In this document: positions 56,090-64,000 of the stretch, piece by piece
Position numbering within the stretch: the first letter of the stretch is position 1
Layout of the letters: each line of letters begins with the position of its first letter
Origin: Ornithinimicrobium sp. CNJ-824
Lineage (GTDB): Bacteria > Actinomycetota > Actinomycetes > Actinomycetales > Dermatophilaceae
Length of the DNA: 64,000 bases
Direction: 5' to 3'
Assembly: GCF_001942405.1 (NCBI RefSeq)
Contig: NZ_MKKA01000060.1
Span: forward strand, 1 to 64,000
Program-made: the position numbers and the translations under genes
The notes under the pieces: generated by a model
Told to the model about the DNA's origin: nothing
What the model saw: the letters and a program-made list of their open reading frames with translations, nothing else
The model's database searches: none

Positions 56090-57891
56090 TGACGACCACG
56101 ACCGAGAACTACGGCGACCAGGTGTTCACCGGCTCGGGGACCCCCGGCGAGGGCGAGGAGGTCGTGCTGACCTTCGACGACGTCGACGTCCGCTTCAAGA
56201 CCGAGTTCGGCAGCGTCCACGCCGTCAAGGGCGTCGACCTGCGGGTGCGCCCGGGCGAGGTCGTCGCGCTCGTGGGCGAGTCCGGCTCGGGCAAGTCCGT
56301 CACCTCGATGACGGCGATGCGGCTGCTGCCGTCCAACGCCACCATCGGCGGGGCCGTCAACGTGGCCGGCAGGGACGTCGGTCAGCTCTCCGAGCGGAAC
56401 ATGCGCCGGCTGCGCGGCAACGACGTGGCCATGGTGTTCCAGGAGCCGATGACCGCGCTCAACCCCGTGCTGACCGTCGGCACCCAGATGGTGGAGTCGA
56501 TGGAGCTGCACCACGTGGCCCGCGGCCAGGCCGCCGTCGACCGGGCCATCGAGCTGCTGGAGATGGTCGGCATCCCCGAGCCGGCCAAGCAGATGAAGAA
56601 GTACCCGCACGAGCTCTCCGGCGGTCAGCGTCAACGGGTCGTCATCGCCATCGCGATCAGCTGCGACCCCAAGGTCATCATCGCCGACGAGCCGACCACC
56701 GCCCTCGACGTCACGGTGCAGGCGGACATCCTCGACCTGCTGCGCTCGCTCAAGGACAAGCTCAACACCGGGATCTTGCTCATCACCCACAACATGGGCG
56801 TCGTGGCCGACATGGCCGACCGGGTCGCCGTGATGTTCAAGGGCGAGATCGTCGAGCGCGGCACCGTGGAGGAGGTGCTGCTGCACCCCCAGCACGCCTA
56901 CACCAGGATGCTGCTGGGCTCGGTGCCCAAGATGGGGGCCGGCCGCGGCCAGATGGGCATCAGCGTGCGCGAGGAGGTCGACCACGACGCCCCGCTGGCC
57001 ATCGACCTGCGCAACCTCGTCATCGAGTACCAGCGGATGGGCAAGCCCCCGTTCCGGGCCGTCGACGACGTCAGCTTCCAGGTGCGCAAGGGCGAGATCG
57101 TCGGTCTCGTCGGCGAGTCCGGCTCCGGCAAGTCCACGATCGGCCGGTGCGCCCTGGGCCTGATCCCCGCCGCGTCCGGGGAGTTCCGGCTCCTCGGCGA
57201 GGACATCACCACGATGAACAAGCGCGAGCTCAAGGCCCTGCGCAAGCGGATCGGCGTCGTCTTCCAGGACCCGGCCGCCTCGCTCAACCCCCGCCTGCCC
57301 ATCGGCGAGTGCATCGCCGAACCCCTCGTGGTGCACAAGGTGGGCGACCGCAAGACCCGGCAGGACAAGGTCTACGAGCTGCTCGACGCCGTCCAGCTCC
57401 CCCGGGAGGTCTTCAACCGCTACCCGCACGAGGTCTCCGGCGGGCAGCGGCAGCGCATCTGCGTGGCCAGGGCGTTGACCCTGGATCCCGAGCTCCTCGT
57501 CGCCGACGAGCCGACGTCGGCGCTCGACGTGTCCGTCCAGGCCCGGGTGCTGAAGATCTTCGCCGAGCTGCAGGAGCAGTTCGGCTTCGCCTGCCTCTTC
57601 ATCAGCCACGACCTGGCGGTGGTCGACCTGCTCGCCCACCAGGTGGTCGTGCTGCAGAACGGCAAGGTCGTCGAGGCCGGGCCACGGGCCCAGATCATGG
57701 AGCACCCGCAGGAGGAGTACACCCAGCGGCTGATCGCCGCCGCACCGGTGCCCGACCCGATCGAGCAGGCCCGCCGGCGCCGCGAGCGGCACGAGCTGCT
57801 GCGCGAGCAGGGGGAGGAGATCGCCGAGCTGCGCCTCGACGACGCCCAGGAGTTCCGGGCGACGATCTCGGACGAGAAGGACCAGTTCTGA
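56089..57891 (+). CDS. peptide ABC transporter ATPase, DppD-DppF fusion
   Basis: A 600-aa protein with two complete ABC ATPase domains in one chain. Domain 1: Walker A GESGSGKS at residues ~63-70, signature LSGGQRQRV, Walker [13 protein letters not shown]. Domain 2: GESGSGKST at ~342-350, VSGGQRQRI and [12 protein letters not shown]. Each domain ends with the oligopeptide-family C-terminal extension ([17 protein letters not shown] and [18 protein letters not shown]). With the two permeases and the binding protein it makes a full importer. ATG 56089 overlaps the permease stop. Confidence 0.95.
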   Translation: MTTTTENYGDQVFTGSGTPGEGEEVVLTFDDVDVRFKTEFGSVHAVKGVDLRVRPGEVVALVGESGSGKSVTSMTAMRLLPSNATIGGAVNVAGRDVGQLSERNMRRLRGNDVAMVFQEPMTALNPVLTVGTQMVESMELHHVARGQAAVDRAIELLEMVGIPEPAKQMKKYPHELSGGQRQRVVIAIAISCDPKVIIADEPTTALDVTVQADILDLLRSLKDKLNTGILLITHNMGVVADMADRVAVMFKGEIVERGTVEEVLLHPQHAYTRMLLGSVPKMGAGRGQMGISVREEVDHDAPLAIDLRNLVIEYQRMGKPPFRAVDDVSFQVRKGEIVGLVGESGSGKSTIGRCALGLIPAASGEFRLLGEDITTMNKRELKALRKRIGVVFQDPAASLNPRLPIGECIAEPLVVHKVGDRKTRQDKVYELLDAVQLPREVFNRYPHEVSGGQRQRICVARALTLDPELLVADEPTSALDVSVQARVLKIFAELQEQFGFACLFISHDLAVVDLLAHQVVVLQNGKVVEAGPRAQIMEHPQEEYTQRLIAAAPVPDPIEQARRRRERHELLREQGEEIAELRLDDAQEFRATISDEKDQF

Positions 57892-57970
57892 CCCCGGCGG
57901 CGAGGACCGGCGCCGCCCCGGCGTGGCCCGAGCGGCGGCCGGGGCGTTCCCGACGCGGACGGGTGGCCCG

Positions 57971-58908
57971 GTGAGGGTCGTCTTCGCCGGGACGCCGGAG
58001 GTGGCCGTCCCCACGCTCGAGGCGCTCCTGGCCTCGCCGCACGAGGTGGTCGGGTGCCTGACCCGTCCCGACGCCCGGGCCGGCCGAGGACGCCGGTCCC
58101 GTCCATCCCCGGTGCGGGCCGCCGCGGAGGCCGACGGGGTCCCGGTCCTCGCACCGCACCGGCTGGCCGAGGAGGGGGTGGCCGAGCAGCTGAGGGACTG
58201 GGCCCCGGACGTCGGCGTGGTCGTCGCCTACGGGGCGCTCGTGCCGCGCGCCCTGCTGGGGCTGCCGGTCCACGGGTGGGTCAACCTGCACTTCTCCCTC
58301 CTGCCCCAGTGGCGGGGCGCCGCGCCGTCCAGCACGCCGTCCTGGCCGGGGACGAGATCACCGGCGCGGTGACCTTCCTCCTCGAGGAGGGGCTGGACAC
58401 CGGACCGGTGCTGGGTCGCCTGACCGAGCGTATCCGGGCCCGGGACACCAGCGGCGACCTCCTGGCCCGGCTGGCCGGGGCCGGGTCCCACCTCGTCGTC
58501 GCGACCCTGGACGGGCTGGAGAGGGGCGAGCTGGTGCCCGAGCCGCAGGTCCCCGACGGGGTGAGCCTGGCGCCCAAGCTCACGCCCGGGGACGCCAGGG
58601 TCGACTGGACGGTGCCCGCGTTCGCCGTCGACCGTCGGATCCGCGCCTGCACCCCGGCCCCCGGCGCCTGGACCACCTGGCGCGGCGAGCGGCTGCGGCT
58701 GCAGCCGGTCGAGCCGGCGGACGCTCCGGGGGAGGGGGAGCCGCTGGGCCCGGGCGAGCTGCGCGTGGAGCGCCACCAGGTGCTCGTCGGCACCGCCACC
58801 GTGGCGGTGCGGCTCGGGGACGTCCAGCCGCAGGGCAGGAGGGCCATGCCCGCCGCCGACTGGGCACGCGGCGTCCGACCGCAGCCGGGGGAGCGTTTCG
58901 ATGGCTGA
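57971..58908 (+). CDS. fmt: methionyl-tRNA formyltransferase (one frameshift in this sequence)
   Basis: Fmt, 312 aa after restoring one base at CC 58325-58326 (expected [20 protein letters not shown]). Start GTG 57971 ([20 protein letters not shown]). The formyl-donor site [15 protein letters not shown] is near residue 107, and the C-terminal OB-like domain follows. No def (peptide deformylase) gene lies next to it here, although priA-def-fmt is a frequent order. ATG 58901 of rsmB overlaps its end. Confidence 0.93.
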
Positions 58909-60363
58909 CCGGCCGCCGGCCGGGCGCCGGGGACCGCGGCGCCGGTCGGCCCAGGCACCGGCGCAGCGGCAGCGTCGCAGCGACCCGACCAGGGAGTCGG
59001 CCTACCTGCTGCTGCGCGCGGTGGCCCTCCAGGACGCCTACGCCAACCTCGAGCTCCCACGGATCCTGCGGGCCGCCGGGCTCCGCGGCCGTGACGCCGC
59101 CTTCGCCACGGAGCTGGCCTACGGCGCCTGCGGATGCAGGGCCTCTACGACGCGGTCGCGGCCCGGGCCGCCGACCGGCCGGCGAGCTCGATCGACCCCC
59201 CGGTCCTGGACGTCCTGCGGCTGGGGATCCACCAGCTGCTGGGGATGCGCGTGCCCGACCACGCCGCCGTCAGCGCCACGGTCGCCCTCGCCCGCCAGCA
59301 CGTCGGCCAGGGGGCGGCCGGCTTCGTCAACGCCGTCCTGCGACGGGTCGGCGAACGCCACCGGGACGACTGGGTCGCGCTCCTGACCGCCGACGAGCCC
59401 GACGAGGTGGCCCGGCTCGCGGTGGAGCACTCCCACCCGGCGTGGGTCGTCAGGGCCCTGCGCGCCTCCCTGCTCGCCAGCACGGGCAGCGACGAGGAGC
59501 TGGCCGCGCTGCTGGCCGCGCAGAACACCCCCGGCCCCCTCTCGCTGGCGGCCCGGCCCGGCCTCGTCGACGACGCCGAGCTGACGGCGGCCGGCGCACG
59601 CCCCTCACCCACGGCCCCCACGGCCTGGACCCTCCCCGCAGGAGACCCCGGTGACCTGGCCGCGGTCCGGGAGGGGCGCGCCGCCGTGCAGGACGCAGGC
59701 TCCCAGCTCATCCCGCTCGCCCTCGTGGACGCGCCGCTCGAGGGACCCGACGCCCGCTGGCTCGACCTGTGCGCCGGGCCCGGCGGCAAGGCCGGCCTGC
59801 TCGCGGCTCTCGCGCTGGAACGGGGCGTCGAGCTGCGGGCCAACGAGGTCAGCCCGCACCGGGCGGAGCTGGTCCGGCAGAGCCTGCGGGCCGCCATGGA
59901 CGCGGGTGCCCGGGCGGAGGTGACCGTCGGCGACGGCCGGGACGTCGGTGCGGAGGAGCCGGGGCGCTACGACCGGGTCCTCGTGGACGCCCCGTGCACG
60001 GGTCTGGGCGCGCTGCGCCGGCGCCCCGAGGCACGGTGGCGGCGCAGCCCCCGGGACATCCCGGCCCTGGCCCCGCTGCAGCGCGCCCTGCTGGACTCCG
60101 CGCTGGAGGCCACCCGGCCCGGGGGACTCGTGGCCTACGCCACCTGCTCGCCGCACCTGGCCGAGACGCACCTCGTCGTGCGCGACGTGCTCAAGGCCCG
60201 TGCCGACCAGGACGCCGAGCTCGTCGACGTCCGGCCGCACCTGCGCGACCGGGCGGGTCGGCCGCTTCCCGCCGTCGGCCGGCCCGACGAGCCGTGGGCC
60301 CAGCTGTGGCCGCACCGGCACGGCACGGACGGCATGTTCCTGGCCCTCCTGCGGCGGCGCTGA
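58901..60363 (+). CDS. rsmB: 16S rRNA m5C methyltransferase RsmB (one frameshift in this sequence)
   Basis: RsmB, 487 aa after restoring one base at C 59131 (expected [16 protein letters not shown]). A basic N-terminal tail is followed by the NusB-like RNA-binding domain (residues ~25-165) and the Rossmann methyltransferase domain. SAM motif [16 protein letters not shown] is near 290. The two catalytic Cys are in [21 protein letters not shown] and YATCSPHL. It methylates C967-equivalent in 16S rRNA. It overlaps fmt by 8 nt; the two are coupled. Confidence 0.93.
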
Positions 60364-60417
60364 GCCGGCGTCCTCCGGGCACGTCGGCCCCGCACCCCTG
60401 GGCGGGCGGGCTCGCAC

Positions 60418-60423
60418 TAGGGT
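60418..60423 (+). promoter_or_regulatory. -10 box for leaderless rpe transcript
   Basis: TAGGGT ends 7 nt before ATG 60431. No Shine-Dalgarno lies between. Confidence 0.45.
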
Positions 60424-60430
60424 GTGCGCC

Positions 60431-61102
60431 ATGCCCGCCCCGCTGCAGATCAGCCCCTCCATCCTGGCCGCCGACTTCGCCAACCTCGAGGCCGAGCTGA
60501 GGCGCATCGAGACGGCCGACTGGGCCCACGTGGACGTCATGGACAACCACTTCGTCCCCAACCTCACGCTCGGGCTGCCGGTCGTCGAGGCACTGGCCAG
60601 GGTGACCCGGGTCCCGCTGGACTGCCACCTCATGATCGAGGCCCCCGACCGCTGGGCGGCCGGCTACGCCGAGGCGGGCGCGGGGTCGGTGACCTTCCAC
60701 GTCGAGGCGGCCGCCGACCCGGTCGCCACCGCCCGCGCGATCCGCGCCGCCGGTGCCCGCGCGGCGTTCGCGGTCAAGCCCGGGACGCCGTTCGCCCCCT
60801 ACGAGGAGCTGCTCGACGAGGTGGACATGGTCCTCGTCATGACGGTCGAGCCCGGCTTCGGCGGGCAGTCGTTCATGGACGACCAGCTGCCCAAGGTGCA
60901 GGCCGTGCGCGAGGCCGTCGGCCGCCGCGGGGGCGAGATCTGGGTGCAGGTCGACGGCGGCGTCTCGGCCGACACCATCGGCCGGTGCGTCGAGGCGGGG
61001 GCGGACGTCCTGGTGGCCGGATCGGCCGTCTACGGCGCCGACGACGTCCCCGCGCGCATCGGCGAGCTGCGGGCCCTGGCCCGGCGCCACGCCTGCGGCT
61101 GA
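60431..61102 (+). CDS. rpe: ribulose-phosphate 3-epimerase
   Basis: A 223-aa TIM-barrel enzyme of the pentose-phosphate pathway. [21 protein letters not shown] at the start, [16 protein letters not shown] near residue 36 (metal His/Asp), [26 protein letters not shown] (second Asp-region) and [30 protein letters not shown] complete the family pattern. ATG 60431. pnuC follows after 9 nt. Confidence 0.96.
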   Translation: MPAPLQISPSILAADFANLEAELRRIETADWAHVDVMDNHFVPNLTLGLPVVEALARVTRVPLDCHLMIEAPDRWAAGYAEAGAGSVTFHVEAAADPVATARAIRAAGARAAFAVKPGTPFAPYEELLDEVDMVLVMTVEPGFGGQSFMDDQLPKVQAVREAVGRRGGEIWVQVDGGVSADTIGRCVEAGADVLVAGSAVYGADDVPARIGELRALARRHACG

Positions 61103-61111
61103 GGATGCGCC

Positions 61112-61830
61112 GTGGACGTCTGGAACGACCTCTTCAACGCCCAGCTGAGCATTGCCGGCCACACCATCGCCTGGCGCGAGGTCGTCGGCAACGCCTTCGG
61201 CCTGGCCTCCGCCGTCCTCGGGATGCGACGCACGGTGTGGGCCTGGCCGGTCGGCATCGTCGGCAACGCCCTGCTCTTCACCGTCTTCACGGGGGTCTGG
61301 TTCGCCAACCCGCAGGAGCACAGCCTCTTCGGCCAGGCGCCCGGCAGGTCTTCTTCATCCTCACCAGCGTCTACGGCTGGTGGGCCTGGAACCGGTCCCG
61401 TCGGGGCCGCGCCCACGGCGCCCCCGCGATCACCCCCCGGTGGGCCACCGCGGCCGAGCGCACCGCATACCTCGTCGGGGCCGCGGTCCTGGTCGTCCTC
61501 GCCCAGTGGGTGTTCGCGCAGGTGGGGGCCGGCTGGCCGGCGCCCCGCTGGTACTACTGGACCGACGCCTGGATCTTCGTGGGCTCGATGCTGGCCACGT
61601 ACGCCATGGCCCGGGGCTGGGTCGACTTCTGGCTGGTCTGGATCGCCGTGGACCTCGTCGGCGTGCCCCTCCTGTGGCATTCGGGCTACTACCCCTCGGC
61701 GATCCTCTTCCTGGTCTACGGGGCGTTCGTGCTCTGGGGCTTCGTCGTGTGGCGCAGGGCTGCCAGGGTCGAGGCCCCCACGGGTCTGGGACCCGCGCCC
61801 AGCGACGACGGACGTACGCTGGTGGAATGA
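61112..61830 (+). CDS. pnuC: nicotinamide riboside/mononucleotide transporter PnuC (one frameshift in this sequence)
   Basis: A seven-TM PnuC-like transporter, 239 aa after restoring one base near 61339 (expected FGQAARQVFFILTSVYGWW). REVVGNAFGLASAVLGMRRTVWAWPVGIVGN, SVYGWWAWNR and WTDAWIFVGSMLATYAMARGW are PnuC hallmarks. These proteins take up vitamin B3 ribosides (or related vitamins in relatives), which are trapped by a kinase. The next gene overlaps in ATGA. Confidence 0.88.
61815..61820 (+). promoter_or_regulatory. -10 box for leaderless transcript of the following gene
   Basis: TACGCT lies inside the end of pnuC and ends 6 nt before ATG 61827, with GGTGGA between, so the gene may have both a leaderless promoter and coupled translation. 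Confidence 0.35.
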
Positions 61831-62309
61831 CCCCACCGGCCGAGCGGCGCGACCCCTACGCGACCTTCCGTCCCGTCCGCGGGGCGTGGGTGGCCCGGCT
61901 GTCCGCGGTGGCCTCCGTCGTCGTCTTCGGCATGGTCGCGATCTTCTCCCCGATGCCGCTGGGTTCCGACCCCGCCCTCATGGTGCTCAACCGGGTGGCG
62001 GTCGCGCTCATCGGCGTGGTGATGGCGGCGTTCCTGTGGAGGTATGCCCGGATCCGCGCCGTGCCGGGGCCGCGCGGGCTGCGGGTGGTCAACCTCTTCT
62101 CCACCACGGAGGTCGAGTGGGCCCGGGTGCTGCGGGTGGGCTTCTCCGGCGGGGCGTCGTGGGCGGTCCTGGAGCTGACCGACACCGAGGAGCTGGCCGT
62201 CATGGCCATCCAGCGCGCCGACGGTGAGCACGCCCGACGGGAGGCCTCCCGGCTGGCGGCGCTCGTGGAGCACCACCACCGCACGGGCGGGGGAGGCGAC
62301 GCGGGCTGA
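61827..62309 (+). CDS. small two-TM protein with PH-like domain
   Basis: A 160-aa protein: two hydrophobic helices (residues ~24-45, LSAVASVVVFGMVAIFSPM, and ~52-72, VAVALIGVVMAAFLWRYA) followed by a beta-rich cytosolic domain (RAVPGPRGLRVVNLFSTTEVEWARVLRVGF) of the bacterial PH type seen in many actinobacterial membrane proteins. The function is unknown. ATG 61827 overlaps pnuC. Confidence 0.8.
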   Translation: MTPPAERRDPYATFRPVRGAWVARLSAVASVVVFGMVAIFSPMPLGSDPALMVLNRVAVALIGVVMAAFLWRYARIRAVPGPRGLRVVNLFSTTEVEWARVLRVGFSGGASWAVLELTDTEELAVMAIQRADGEHARREASRLAALVEHHHRTGGGGDAG

Positions 62310-62323
62310 CCGGCCCGCACCCG

Positions 62324-63499
62324 TCAGCGGTCCTCGTCCTCGACGTGGCCGGGGTCGTACTCCTCCCGGGTGGCCGGCACGCGACGGCGGGCCTCGGCAG
62401 GCCCCATCCCGGACAGGACCAGCAGGTCCACGACGGTGGAGCGCACCTGCGCCCGCAGGACCTCGGCGGACAGGCCGGCCTGCGGATGGCTCCAGGTCGA
62501 ACGGCGGGCCAGGGTGATCAGGTCCTCCTGGACCTCGGCGAGCGGGGCCTGGTCGGCCAGCTGCTCCTGGACCGTGGCGGCGGCCTGGGCCAGCGCCTCG
62601 ACCATGTCGGTGTAGGTGGGGGGCACGAACTCGCCGTCCTCCACGGCGGCGACGGACCGGCGGACCAGCACCCGGACGTTGCGCACGGCCAGGCCGAGCG
62701 GCCCGATCATCTGCTGGATCTGCCGCACCTGCTCGCGGTGGACCCCGGACAGCAGCGGGGCCAGCCGGGCCGCCGCCAGGGCCTCGGCCGTGGCGTCGCG
62801 CAGCGCGTCCACCTCCTCGGACAGCTTCCGGGCCGTCGTCAGGGCCCCCCGGGCGCGGTCGAGGTCCCTGCTGCGCAGCGCCTGGGTGGCGTCGGTGAGC
62901 ACGGCCGCCAGGTGGCCGACGGCGGCCACGGCGCGCTCGCGGGGCCGCTGGGTGGTGGACCGGGTCGGCGCGAGCATGGCGATGACGAGCGCCACCGAGC
63001 CTCCGACGAGGGCGTCGACCCACCGGCTCAGCGCGGCGCCCTCGGGCGCCACGAGGGTGGTGACCAGCACGCCCTGGATCCCGGCCTGCATCATGAGCAG
63101 CTGTCCCGCGCCGAGCAGGACCGCCAACGACATCGCGGTGCCGGCGACGAGGAGGATCTGCCAGGTGCCCGAGCCGAACCACTGGACGAAGACGTCGGCG
63201 GTGAGGATGCCGATGGCCACGCCGACGGTCAGCTCGACGATCCGGCGGATGCGGTCGCCGTAGGTCAGCCCCAGGCAGATCATCGCGGTCACCGGGGCGA
63301 AGAACGGCAGGACGTGCCCCACGAGGTGCCGGGCGATCCACCAGGCGAGGGCGGCGCCGACGGCGATCTGGACGATCAGCCACGCCCGGGCCCGCAGCCG
63401 CACCCACCGTTCCCGGGCCGACCCGGGGGAGACCTCCAGCCGCAGCCGGTCCCAGGCCCGGGCCGGGACGAGGCTCAGCTGCTCCCGGCGGGTGCTCAT
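62324..63499 (-). CDS. FUSC / aromatic acid exporter family protein
   Basis: A 391-aa protein: ~6 TM helices in residues ~40-185 (LIVQIAVGAALAWWIARHLVG, FFAPVTAMICLGLTYGDRIRR, the ELTVGVAIGILTADVFV stretch) and a long helical cytosolic tail. FAPVTAMICLGLTYGDRIRR is the FUSC/ArAE-type signature. Members are thought to export organic acids; no substrate can be given. The start ATG 63499 overlaps the stop of the upstream gene (ATGA), so both are one transcript. Confidence 0.85.
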   Translation of the reverse strand: MSTRREQLSLVPARAWDRLRLEVSPGSARERWVRLRARAWLIVQIAVGAALAWWIARHLVGHVLPFFAPVTAMICLGLTYGDRIRRIVELTVGVAIGILTADVFVQWFGSGTWQILLVAGTAMSLAVLLGAGQLLMMQAGIQGVLVTTLVAPEGAALSRWVDALVGGSVALVIAMLAPTRSTTQRPRERAVAAVGHLAAVLTDATQALRSRDLDRARGALTTARKLSEEVDALRDATAEALAAARLAPLLSGVHREQVRQIQQMIGPLGLAVRNVRVLVRRSVAAVEDGEFVPPTYTDMVEALAQAAATVQEQLADQAPLAEVQEDLITLARRSTWSHPQAGLSAEVLRAQVRSTVVDLLVLSGMGPAEARRRVPATREEYDPGHVEDEDR

Positions 63500-64000
63500 G
63501 GGTCCAGTCTGTCCCACTCCGGGGCCGACCACCGGGTCCGGCCGACCACGGTGTCGACGAGCCCGTCCCACCGGGGACGGGTCGCCAGCACCGCATCCTC
63601 CTGCTCGGCCCAGTGGTCCCAGTGGGGCGCGAAGGTCTCCCCGTCCCGGGCGAGGGCACGGACCCGGCGCACCGTGGCCGGGGCCTCCAGCCACAGCCGC
63701 ACGTCGAAGCTGCCCGCGCACGGGCTGGCCAGGTCCCCACGCCCTCGACGACGACGACCGGGCGTGGTGGCACCACGACCGTGGGACCCGGTCGGCCGGC
63801 GTCCCAGTCCCAGGACCGGTAGCGACCGGGCCGCCCGGCCAGCAGGGGTGCGACCACCTCCTCGCAGAGCCTGGGCAGGGCCGGGGCCAGCCCGGACCAG
63901 CCGGGGTAGAGCGCATCCAGGTGGACCACGTGCGCCGGGTGCCCGGCGGCCGCCAGCAGCTCGGCGGCGGCGAGCGCCAGGTCGGTCTTGCCGGCGCCGC
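63496..64000 (-). CDS. uridine kinase-like P-loop protein, 3' part (one frameshift; 5' end off window)
   Basis: The gene enters from beyond the window end. The first visible residues read GAGKTDLALAAAELL, the end of a Walker A motif. VVHLDALYPGWSGLAPALPRL, the RYRSWDWDAGRPGP segment and VVVVEGVG follow, as in short uridine/cytidine-kinase-like proteins. One base is missing in CCCC 63735-63738 (expected VEGVGDLASPCAGSFDVRLWLEAP). It ends with PRWDGLVDTVVG. About 170 residues are visible. Confidence 0.8.
   Translation of the reverse strand, partial: RRRQDRPGARRRRAAGGRRAPGARGPPGCALPRLVRAGPGPAQALRGGGRTPAGRAARSLPVLGLGRRPTGSHGRGATTPGRRRRGRGDLASPCAGSFDVRLWLEAPATVRRVRALARDGETFAPHWDHWAEQEDAVLATRPRWDGLVDTVVGRTRWSAPEWDRLDP

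Overview
The window is a contiguous piece of a high-GC actinobacterial chromosome. Gene order and content (actinobacterial integration host factor, SteA/SteB pair, helicase-dead PriA, RuvX, translational PyrR leader, frequent GTG starts, 4-nt ATGA/GTGA overlaps) point to an actinomycete. The order also fits Micrococcales such as Intrasporangiaceae or Ornithinimicrobiaceae, but that family placement is inference. Almost everything is core housekeeping; I see no prophage, insertion sequence, CRISPR array, tRNA or defence island. No stretch over about 300 bases lacks a gene.

Layout. (1) 1-163: 3' end of a 5S rRNA and the rRNA-operon terminator. (2) 232-14100, all plus strand: a tightly overlapping operon of TPR protein, HAD phosphatase, a 68-aa protein, tlyA, nadK, recN, steA, steB, a MraY/WecA-like membrane protein, murJ and a family-4 glycosyltransferase, followed by pyrG and a NUDIX gene with their own -10 boxes. 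(3) 14115-16178: aspS behind what looks like an ultrashort T-box leader specific for tRNA-Asp, ended by a terminator; then a phytoene-desaturase-like oxidoreductase converging on a minus-strand block (two-TM protein, GNAT, MMPL transporter). (4) 21731-32123: rarA, alaS, ruvX, mltG, aroE, prepilin peptidase, aroC, aroK, aroB, then a convergent FMN-dependent glutamate-synthase-like gene. (5) 33935-45100: efp, nusB, then the pyrimidine operon pyrR-pyrB-pyrC-carA-carB-(PyrK/PyrD-like fusion)-pyrF under a PyrR RNA leader. (6) 45195-51058: mihF, gmk, rpoZ, coaBC, metK, priA. (7) 51245-57891: a complete oligopeptide-type ABC importer. (8) 57971-62309: fmt, rsmB, rpe, pnuC, a small membrane protein; then minus-strand FUSC-like protein and the 3' part of a uridine-kinase-like gene running off the window.

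A pervasive feature is a set of fifteen single-base deletions, each breaking an otherwise intact and often essential gene (pyrG three times, mltG twice, alaS, aroB, pyrC, metK, fmt, rsmB, pnuC, the MMPL gene, the PyrK fusion and the last gene). They sit next to G or C runs, and adding one base restores full length each time. I read them as consensus-sequence errors, and annotate these genes as intact CDS with corrected lengths.

The most interesting biology is: the PyrK fused to a DHODH-like domain lacking the usual active-site motif, in the slot where pyrD is expected; the candidate aspS T-box with an ultrashort Stem I; a REP-like GC-rich palindrome carried in frame inside carB; the unusually long peptide permease; the recurrent leaderless TANNNT-ATG/GTG starts; and the missing normal start codon of gmk.
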